From Galerina marginata (taxonomy: Eukaryota > Basidiomycota > Agaricomycetes > Agaricales > Galerinaceae): DNA of 64,000 nucleotides. Shown one piece after another: positions 55,135-64,000 of the stretch (positions are counted from its first letter, which is position 1; each line of letters starts with the position of its first letter). Position numbers and translations under genes: made by a program. Under the pieces are notes generated by a model. The model searched no databases. It was not told the DNA's origin and worked only from the letters and a program-made list of their open reading frames with translations. Location: the NCBI GenBank assembly GCA_023014335.1, contig JAECYW010000010.1, forward strand, positions 2,046,001 to 2,110,000, given 5' to 3'.

Positions 55135-58100
55135 TTATTGGGTGACAGAGAGATCTGGATGAGGTACTGTGCTAAGAAGAAGCGCCTCTTGGCGCAACAA
55201 AATTGCTTCTTCGAGGTCGCTTGCAGCGCCCCGCTGTTTAAAACGAGTTTCAAGGGCGTCGGCGAGGTTGTTGAGTGAGCTAGAGCGATCTGGATGAGGT
55301 GCTGCACGAAGAAGAAGTGCCTCTCGGTGCAAGGAAATTGCTTCGTCGAGGTCGTTTGCACCGCCCTGCTGTTTGAAACGAGTGGAAAGGGCTGCAGCGA
55401 GGTTGTTGAGTGAGCTAGAGCGATCTGGATGAGGTGCTGCACGAAGAAGAAGTGCCTCTCGGTGCAAGGAAATTGCTTCGTCGAGGTCGTTTGCAACGCC
55501 CTGCTGTTTGAAACGAGTGGAAAGGGCTGCAGCGAGGTCGTTGAGTGAGCTAGAGCGATCTGGATGAGGTGCTGTGCGAAGAAGAAGCGCCTCTCGGTGC
55601 AAGGAAATTGCTTCGTCGAGGTCGTTTGCAACGCCCTGCTGATCAAAACGAGTTCCAAGGGCATTGGCGAGGTTGTTGAGTGACATAGAGCGACCTGGAT
55701 GAGGTGCTGTGCGAAGAAGAAGTGCCTCTCGGTGCAAGGAAATTGCTTCGTCGAGGTCGTTTGCAGCGCCCCGCTGTTTAAAGCATGTTTGAAGGGCAAG
55801 GCCAAGGTTGTTGAGGGACAAAGAGCGATCTGGATGAGGTGCTGTGCGAAGAAGAAGCGCCTCTTGATGCAAGGAAATTGCTTCGTCGAGGTCGTTTGCA
55901 GCGCCCCGCTGTTCAAAACGAGCTTGAAGGGCCATGCCGAGGTTGTTGAGTGACATAGAGCGATCTGGATGAGGTGCTGTGCGAAGAAGAAGCGCCTCTC
56001 GATGCAAGGAAATTGCTTCGTCGAGGTCGTTTGCAGCGCCGCGCCGATTGAAACGAGTTCCAAGGGCAAAGCCGAGGTTGTTAAGTGACATAGAGCGATC
56101 TGGATGAGGTGCTGTGTGAAGAAGAAGCGCCTCTTGATGCAAGGAAATTGCTTCGTCGAGGTCGTTTGCAGTGCCCTGCTGTCCAAAACGAGTTTGAAGG
56201 GCTATGGCAAGGTTGTTGAGTGACATAGAGCGATCTGGATGAGGTGCTGTGTGAAGAAGAAGCGCCTCTCGGTGCAAGGAAATTGCTTCGTCGAGGTCAT
56301 TTGCAGTTCCCTGCTGTCCAAAACGAGTTCGAAGGGCAAGGCCAAGGTTGTTGAGGGACAAAGAGCGACGTGGATGAGGTGCTGTGCGAAGAAGAAGCGC
56401 CTCTCGGTGCAAGGAAATTGCTTTGTCGAGGTCGTTTGCAGTGCCCTGCTGTCCAAAACGAGTTTGAAGGGCTATGGCAAGGTTGTTGAGTGACATAGAG
56501 CGATCTGGATGAGGTGCTGTGTGAAGAAGAAGCGCCTCTCGGTGCAAGGAAATTGCTTCGTCGAGGTCATTTGCAGTTCCCTGCTGTCCAAAACGAGTTC
56601 GAAGGGCATTGGCAAGGTTGTTGAGTGACATAGAGCGACGTGGATGAGGTGCTGTGCGAAGAAGAAGCGCCTCTCGATGCAAGGAAATTGCTTCGTCGAG
56701 GTCATTTGCAGTTCCCTGCCGTTTGAAACGAGTTGCAAGGGCGAAGCCGAGGTTGTTAAGTGACATAGAGCGATCTGGATGAAGTGTTGGTTCCAGGCCA
56801 TAACGAAATGCAGTAATTTCCTCATCCAAATCTCTGGTAGACTGGCTTTGTTCATATAATCTGCAATAGGCAAACCCTAATGCCTTCCATGTCCCCACAT
56901 CAAGTGGCTGGAGTCGTGTGGCAACCTCAAGACACTGGATGTGATATGATAGTGTAGTGACATCTTTCCTTCCAATCATAACAGCTACCTTATAAGGCAG
57001 CTCAGACTTTCGAATGCCATCAAGGGAATTATGGCCGTCCTGGAATCTGACGGCGATACAAGGTAGAAACAGTGTGGCCCAATGATGCATCGCTTTTTCC
57101 GATATAAGATCCATACCCACTGTAACACTCCCAGGTGTTGCCAATTGTTGAGGTGGGGTTCCACTTGCAAGATGCAGAGGCCAAAATTTGACGGCGTATG
57201 GTTCTACACCACGAAGCTCAGAGTAGATGCAGGTCTTTCCCCGAAATGATGGGAGTAAGTTGACAAACACAATCTCAATACATCTATTCGCCAGCATACA
57301 GTGTGCTTCTGTAGCACTAATAGCTTGAAAGGTCTGGTCATCAGATTCCGTGGTGAGAAACTCGACGAAAGACGCGTGGAATCGTTGTGTTGCAGGTGAT
57401 ATGAAATTAGTTTTGGGATCACCCTGCGTTTGCAAGGCTGCCAGCCGCTGGTGAATCTCCTTGGTGCGACGCTCTTCAATGCCCGTGAGATGTGCAAAAG
57501 CACTGATAGAAAGAGCTTCCTGAAGAACTACTGTTGCTCCAAAGAATTTGCGAAGCACCCCTTGCATGTCCGGTGGGACAAGGGTTGATACTGCACTGCG
57601 ATACAGAAAGTCAAGCTTCCCGCCATTCTGAGCGACCACCTTCTCTTCCAACGAGAGGATCTGGTCTAGGATTACATGTGGATCTCTAGCGTCAAATTCG
57701 TTCATTACCAGTAATCGAGCTGTTGCTGCCCAGATAAGGAAACCGTCTGCACGAGCTGCCAGTTGATGAATTTTGCCATCGTCAGGTTTTCGCCCTTTCC
57801 AATTGATATTGCCTGATAAGAAGTGATGACGGAAGTAACGCTCAATAACTGTCTGGGAGGCCGAGGGAAGGGGGTATTTGTGAGATCGCATTTTATCAAC
57901 AACCCGTTCAATGGAGTAATTGAAACGACTTGTCAAGACAAATTTCAAAGGAGAGGGCGATGGAATATGGACAAGTTCTGCCAGAAATGATTCATAATTT
58001 CGCCATTCATCCAGACCATCAACAATGACGACAGGCTGATAAGGATACTCCAGTGCGCTGATTGGGTTAAAAATATATGCCTCAAAATAATCCCTAAGAG

Positions 58101-59883
58101 AGTCATGTGGGCCATTGAGTTTCCTTGCAGCCTCAGCGATGCTACCGATGGCTTGTGGATAATTTGCTCCAAGCTGTCTGGAGATCATCTGAATGACCCT
58201 CTCGGGGGGCTCTGTAGTTAGATTGGTGAGGAATATACCTCCGGCAAGACGGTCCTCGGATTTGAGAAGGTTGACCAATTCCTGAGCGACAGTCGATTTA
58301 CCTAGGCCAGCACCACCATGTACCCAGAGGACAGATTCGGGGGCGTTCACTATCCAGTCGGAAAAATACTTTATAACATCATCTCGACTTTTCTCAAGAT
58401 ATTCGTTGTGCGTATAGCGTGGATGGCTTGGCAGGCTGTTCAGTGATGCGAAATCTGGTTCATGTCAGTTCACTCCGTCAGTCAGTTGATGAATGTTGGA
58501 CTTGCCAATTTTTCGGTTGATTTCCTCAGTATCCAGCTTTATATTGATGGAATTTTCTGTCTAATTGCAAGTTAGTAAAGACTTTGGCATTACGAGGGTA
58601 TAAAAAACCTGAAACAGTTGGATTGCGGTATTCAGCCTTCTCCTGATCACTTGGAGGTCACCCATGTGCCCGCTTTGTTGCAGGTAACGTGAAAATAGAT
58701 TGAGTTGACTAAGTTTGTCGCATTCTTCAGCTATGCTTCTGAGGGTCCTGTATGATTCTCTGGTAAATACATATAGCCTGTGGAGATAGCGGCTGTCACC
58801 AACTTCGAAAATTTCTTCAGAGTGCCTTCGAGTAATGGGCCCACCATACTCTCAGAGCAAATGACGGCGCAGGAGATAACAAAATCTCCGGCCGTGGCCG
58901 CAACTTGTCTCATTTCTTTGTAATTTGAGTGAGTTTGCTAATGACGATGAGAATTACGGAGCTTGAAAGGGATTTCAAGGACGTACGGAGACGGCCTGCA
59001 ACATACGAACAACCGTTCCGATCAACGGTTGGACCCATGGCACTGGTATTAAAGAGCTAGCTTCTTTTACGATGCTGAGGACGCTGATGGTTGTATCGAT
59101 GGTTATGTCTAGCACTTTGGATAGTCCCTCCGAAGTCTCAATGTCGCCATCGCCCATGAATGAAGGCTGAACGATGTGAGATCGGGTAGGACAAACCGGG
59201 ATGTCGAAACTTACCTTGATTCTAACAATATCGTTGTTTATCATACTCATCAATCTATCCAACGATTTCCCGTCACCATCAGGTTGGAAAGTCTTGAGCT
59301 TGGCAACCGTCCTAAACGATGGATGGAGATGTTCAGAACGAATATGTCTACGGAGTATCGACTCTAAATTCTTACTCGTTGAAGGCTGTTATCGCCTGCG
59401 TGGTTTCTGCACGCTGGGCGTCGGTAACAGATGCAAGGCGAACACTGAACCGAGCGCAGGTTTCGAGAACTGCGCTGAGCTGGAGGATAAGACGGTCAGA
59501 GATCGATATGCGTAATGCATAACAGATATTACTTGGCCTTCCGAGTCGTTATCCCGGATTACAACGATCAGTTGGATGAGCCTCTTGAGTTCGGGATTTT
59601 CTTTGAGGATATGTGCGGTATACAGAATGGCCATGTCTCTTTTAAAAGAATCGCCCTTCGCGAATACCTTCCCTGGCTGGATAGACAGGTTTCGTATACC
59701 CTGGAGATTCAGCACCGTAGGCTGTGCATCGCCTGCCGACTGTGGTAGCCGTGGAGGGGTGATCGGAGAGCTTGTCGCTGTGTAGTTGACAGAAGACTCC
59801 GGCGGTTGGGGGGTCCGAGGTCGCAAACGAAAGAATTCCTTGACCTTATCGCGTTTACGACCCGGTGTCAGTTCATGTGCCAT
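55135..59883 (-). CDS. NLR-like STAND protein: helical N-terminus, NACHT ATPase, TPR array
   Basis: Eight exons in unbroken phase: 59533-59883, 59376-59479, 59215-59311, 58987-59166, 58850-58937, 58609-58802, 58506-58560 and 55135-58454, giving 1,462 residues. The first about 350 residues are mostly helical (LSIVKEASSLIPVPWVQPLI, GDLQVIRRRLNTAIQLFQ) with no effector domain I recognise. The NACHT NTPase follows: Walker A HGGAGLGKSTVAQEL, Walker B PVVIVDGLDEW, sensor FVLTSRFN. The C-terminus holds 12 full units and one partial unit of a 45-residue TPR-type repeat (HREALLLRTAPHPDRS...DLDEAISL). Fungal NLRs of this build are thought to sense non-self or cell damage and to oligomerise through NACHT. 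That role is inferred here. The intron before DFASLNSLPSHPR has a GC donor (58505). The array ends abruptly at HPDLSVTQ, with no CHAT domain downstream. Confidence 0.9.
55150..56790 (-). repeat. 135-bp in-frame tandem repeat encoding TPR units
   Basis: Twelve full units and one partial unit of exactly 135 bases, recognisable by GGTGCAAGGAAATTGCTTCG on the plus strand. Units vary mainly at a few codons (GTRF, QARF, RTRF; M/S/L after RS), while the rest is nearly fixed. A two-unit block is repeated without change: 56161-56338 and 56431-56608. Adjacent units near 55320-55510 are also nearly identical. Confidence 0.92.
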
Positions 59884-62300
59884 TACTGGGTATGTTGAAA
59901 TGGGTGTATAGAAGAAAGGTTGTCGAACGAAGTATGGAATGTCACTGAGCGCTGATCGATTGATCCTCGAGACCTTGAAGTCATGTGGTCTACAAGCTTC
60001 AACGATAACGACAACAAACAAAGCAGAGATCGCACAGCCGGGAGGTCAACACGGAGGGTAATTTGATTGAGTTTTGCCTTCAAATTTTGCTGAACCATCC
60101 ACCTGGCAGTGGCACCTGCGTTAGGATGGGCAAAATGTGGAGGCGAAAGTTAAAGCAAAAGTCTAACGACATGCCGCTGCATTTTGACCCAATTTTGACC
60201 CCCGTCGAAAAAATCCGACTCCAGCTGTGCGATCGGCTGACCACGAACGGCCTGCTTCGCACGTACTCTTCTCTCTTCCTGTCAACGTCACCCTTTTTTC
60301 ACACCACCAACATGACCACCTAACCCAGCAGCAGTGTCAAAGCCACCAACAATGATGTCATGCGAGTATTTCGTTGTCGATTCCTGTGTTCAAGTTCTCA
60401 TCAGTATCGATACAGAGTTGTGTCCTGTCGGCCGCCTGAGGCATAACTGGGACCCGTTACCCCAGCGAAGAGACTGAATAACGGTATGCTCCGTCTCCTC
60501 TACCCTCACTCCGACCCTCTATGAATCACAAACTCTTCAGGTGACCGTGAAACCTCCGTCCAGCCCTCGCTCTAGGCACACCTGCTGTTGTCATGCATCC
60601 TCGTCGTTCTAAACGGTGTTGGGCATAATCTGGCTGGGCAAGCTCAACAGATCTCCGCTGCCGATGCTCTCACTTTGGTACAGCCATGACAAGCATTCTA
60701 CTTTATCATACTGACTATTTTCTGCGAATATATGCGCTTCATTTTGAGTCTCGCAGCGACCTAGAACTCTGCCATTGTCGTGACTTGTTGCTCTGAAAGA
60801 TGAATTGGTGGAAGGGTCCGATGGCAACGTCATGGCGCGCCGAAACAACCATTTTATTGCCAGCAAAACGCAGATCCTCGCCCAAAAAAATTAGCGAATG
60901 GGACGACATCCGACTTGACCAGTGAATTTCAACACCTACAGCCGTTTCGACCTCTTCTCAGGCACGAACTCAGCCCCTGGTTCTCGGTCCAACACCAACA
61001 ATGGCGGTCCTGCTCCCGAAGAGAGGCGCAGCACATCTTGGGAGCGCAGCGCCCACCGCCGATGCAAGCGACCTGCGAGCAATCTTTGGTACCACCCCTC
61101 CCGCTCCCGTCCCTGCGCCTCCTGCCGCCGGTAGTGTAGGCAGCGCCGGCAGCGTTGGCTCTGAACGCTGGAGTAGAGCTGAGGCGTGGATCTCGTGCCT
61201 AACTTCGTAAACTTCCAGCAGAGCCCCGTTTCCAAAGAATTAGACCGACATTGCATAGCCCCGCACACTGGCAAGAAACGTTTCGTAACTCAGGAGAAGA
61301 CGTGGACGGTACATCTATCCAATATCCATGACTCGGCTGTCTGTCGTGGGTGCATGTATGCGCTTCTCAGACTCTGATTCCATTCAGGCGAGCGTCTTCT
61401 GTTTTTAATTCTGGTTCGTCCGGTTGGGTGGGGCAAACTCGAATGAGTTTTATCTCCCGGCGTGCTGGTTTGCATTTTTCTGAGGCAAAATCAGGATGCT
61501 ATCTCTCTGCGGTTTTCGTTCATCCTTCGTTTCTTCTTTCCGTTCTTCCGAAAGAAAGTTAACGATATACATCATCGATGTTGATTCTCTCAGTTTCTTT
61601 GTTATCGTTACCGGTAATAGAACAGAGCTGGGAATAGGGAATTCATACGGTTTGGGCCGTCATCAACGAAGACCTCGACGCAAGCATTCAGCAGGGCTAG
61701 GAACATAACATAAGGCTGAACAGCAAGCGTGACGGGCTTAACGGCAAAGATTTGTTTTGGACGCGTCGGTGCAGCATAGGGACAACGAAGCCTTCAAGGT
61801 GCATTTTTGTTGCTTCGCCTCTGGCTTTTAATCGACGTACTAACTTAAATTGAGTGCTGCTGTAGAATCTAGGTTCTGCCTCGAGCTAGGCCTCTTTTTT
61901 CTTGCTAAGAGAGAACGCAAGCATAATTACTTCCCGAATGCATGTCGTGCTGGCTCTTCGAACGCTGATAATGTTTCAAAAGATCTTGAGAAGGCCGACG
62001 CAGGCGGCCACGTACGGTTTCTCTTTTGCCTTCTTCTATCACCCGTGTCCTGATGATACTGTTTGAATCAGTCAAGAGCTGCAATCCTTCCCTGACGTGC
62101 TGATAGTACTCTAAGAGTGTGATCTGGCAGCTTATAAAATGCATTAAATCTGTTCCATTCAATTGTTTCATACAAACCAAATCGAACTACGGCCCTCAAC
62201 GACTCACTGACACCCTTGCTGTCGAACCTCTCGACTACGACGATCTCGAAAAGCGAATCCCGAAGCTCAGAGGGTACACGCATCAGTCTCTAAATAATGT
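59884..62300. other. 2.4 kb with no supported gene
   Basis: The first part is the upstream side of the NLR-like gene. Around 60920-61200 the DNA is GC-rich, and different frames look protein-like in turn (FDLFSGTNSAPGSRSNTNNG, then TADASDLRAIFGTTPPAPVP). That could be a frameshifted relic. On the minus strand 62068-62283 an open frame (ELRDSLFEIVVVERFD...) looks coding-like but has no recognised family or start context. Confidence 0.4.
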
Positions 62301-62317
62301 AACCCTTCGGTAAAAGG

Positions 62318-63600
62318 GATCTAGCGCGAAGGCGCGACAAGGGCGAGACCGATCTTGTTTTGGAAACCCTGGACGTCGGACTTTTACATGCCTGTACTCG
62401 TACTTCGTACGAGATCGTCTGCCAAATGCAATCGGAGGTCGCAGGTATCAAGCCCTAACTGATATAAATCGAGGAGGGCCGATCCGTAGATAGACTAAAA
62501 TAGCCAACTGAAGCAAGGAAGACGATCAGTGCCAGTGGAAGGATCCGGACTAAAAGCAATCACCAAGCCGCATAAGTCGCAAGAGGACGATACTCACCGA
62601 TAAAACGTTCATATTCGAATTCTAATGCGAAAAACCACCCAAGCGGTTCGCTGATGAGGCAATAAAGAAGCTCGACCGTCAACCTTGCCTTCTTTATAAG
62701 TATAGACTGTCGTTTCTGGGCACTGGAGCGCTTGGTACACCTGTGTATGTTTAAGTTTTGAGAAACTCTGCCTGCAGCCTGAGTTGGGCGGCGCGACGAT
62801 CGTTCATTCGTCTTAAATAACTTGAGGTGGAGGTGAGGCTTGAAGTGAAAATATCGGTGATTAGCTCCGACCAACAACCGAAGTGTTAGGAAGCACGGCA
62901 ATACCGAAGGTCCGCGTCGAAGCCACAACAAAAGCGTACATCCACAAGTCTCTAAATATACTGTGGCAAAAGAGATCTAGCGCGAAGTGCGACAAAGGAG
63001 AGACGGACTTGTTTTGAAAACCCTGGTCCAATGCATGCATGCACTGAACTAAGTACGAGTTTGTCAACTGCATGCAGTCGGAGGTCGTATGTATGGAGTA
63101 CCAAATATACACCGCGGAAGGCATCCGACTGCACACCCGACGCCCGTGGCATGCATGATCCTCATCACCCGTGGCCGTTCATGATCACAGCAGGAAGAAC
63201 GGCGCTCCTGACATCCAACTCCTTCCAAACTGAAGTCCGTAAGGTGGGCGTGACATGTCAGCTTCATAGACGTAAGAAATTTTTTCATGGAAACTTAAAC
63301 GCACCTGTGCGCATCAAGAAAGTGTCCCCTCCAAGTTAGCGTTGGGATTCACGACTCCACGTCATCATATCAGACACATCTCAGATGTTGAAGTCGAAGT
63401 CCGTTCCTTGCGGATAGGTGCCTAATAAAAGACGAACACAACATTGTTGGCAGCAGTCGGCATTGATCTGAATGGAGGGGACTAGATAGACAAAGATAGC
63501 CCAACTGAAGCAAGACGATCAGTTGAAGGATCCGGACTAAACGCAATCACCAAGCCGCATAAGCCGCAAGAGGACGATATTCACAGAGAAAACGTTGAGT
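62318..63600 (+). repeat. locally duplicated segments
   Basis: 62318-62450 resembles 62970-63090 (GATCTAGCGCGAAG, CTTGTTTTG(G/A)AAACCCTGG, CAATCGGAGGTCG against CAGTCGGAGGTCG). 62492-62600 resembles 63484-63592 (CCAACTGAAGCAAG, GAAGGATCCGGACTAAA, GCAATCACCAAGCCGCATAA). Both pairs are direct repeats. No gene is recognised in either copy, nor in 63600-64000. Confidence 0.75.
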
Positions 63601-64000
63601 AGCACAGATGTTGGGAAAAGGAGGGAGGACGCAAGTAATGTCCTTACGTTGAGGGGAAGATTTGACAACCGGACGAAGAACCACCAGGCAGCGCGGACTT
63701 TTAAAGTTTCATGGCTGTGCACGTGAAACGCCAAGCCCAATCCGCTTTCTCATCTTGCAGATTCCTTTCACTGGCATGTCCTGAACAGCGAACGTCAGCG
63801 TTTCCAGAAACTATTCCCTCCTTCTTTATTTCCAATCAGTGCTATAGTGGCTCTGAACCTCGGTCTTGCTACCGCTCACAATCCTTGACTTCATTGAAAA
63901 ATATTCGATCCGACAAAAGGAGGAGGAATGTTCGATCATTTCTGTCGTACTTTTATTCGCGTTACTCGGCTCAACAAAATCAGATCATTTCAGTCTCCTA

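Noticed and set aside
55699..56493. Plus-strand and alternate minus-strand ORFs within the TPR array (ALQTTSTKQFPC-type repeats)
   Set aside because: The 135-bp unit is a multiple of three, so every frame without a stop stays open. Only one continues into the NACHT domain.
58800..58850. Suspected frameshift in the NLR gene
   Set aside because: A 47-bp intron (GTATGG...CGAAG) removes the conflict and keeps phase, so the gene is read as intact.
59389..59600. Apparent extension of the first NLR exon (QVISVMHYAYRSL...)
   Set aside because: It is read-through of an intron with donor GTAATA, branch CTGAC and acceptor CCAG. Splicing restores phase into the next exon.

Overview
The window looks like nuclear DNA of a filamentous basidiomycete, most likely an Agaricomycete. 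Genes are split by many introns of about 45-70 bp with CTRAC-type branch sites. The families present (purine permease, RTA1-like, DUF4436, DUF6699, F-box, GTE-like GSTs, P450s, a NACHT-TPR NLR) are typical of mushroom genomes. I rebuilt the gene models by hand from splice signals, reading-frame phase and paralogue comparison. Ranges run from start codon to stop codon and include introns.

Layout. 0-5 kb: a small secreted Cys protein, a TA-flanked MITE touching the stop of GST A, and a secreted collagen-like Gly/Pro repeat protein. 4.4-13 kb: duplicated, mostly decayed DNA holding P450 A (minus) and a 413-bp Mutator-type non-autonomous element whose empty site survives in two sister copies. 13.8-17.8 kb: an eight-exon Nha1-type Na+/H+ antiporter (minus). 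19.5-25.4 kb: an inverted copy of the same repeat modules carrying intact P450 B (plus). 26.8-36 kb: a 7TM protein, an arsenite methyltransferase fused to an Acr2/Cdc25-type arsenate reductase domain, a DUF6699 protein, an F-box protein and a single-pass membrane protein. 37-39 kb: tandem GSTs B and C. 40-46 kb: a Zn2Cys6-like nuclear protein, an MDR oxidoreductase and a DUF4436 membrane protein. 48.4-50.4 kb: an Fcy2-type purine-cytosine permease. 51-55 kb: an RTA1-like relic and an intact RTA1-like gene. 55.1-59.9 kb: a 1,462-residue NACHT-TPR NLR-like protein with homogenised 45-residue repeats. 60-64 kb: diverged duplications with no supported gene.

How the genes fit together. Many genes suggest chemical defence or stress handling: two P450s (phase I), three GSTs (phase II), an MDR reductase, arsenic methylation and reduction, an RTA1-like transporter and a cation antiporter. 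P450 A and GST A lie on the minus strand on one side, while P450 B and GSTs B/C lie on the plus strand on the other. This suggests an inverted duplication of an ancestral P450-GST neighbourhood. The most notable items are the ArsM-Acr2 fusion, the inverted three-copy repeat module, the NLR with concertedly evolving TPR units, and an unusual number of GC-AG introns.
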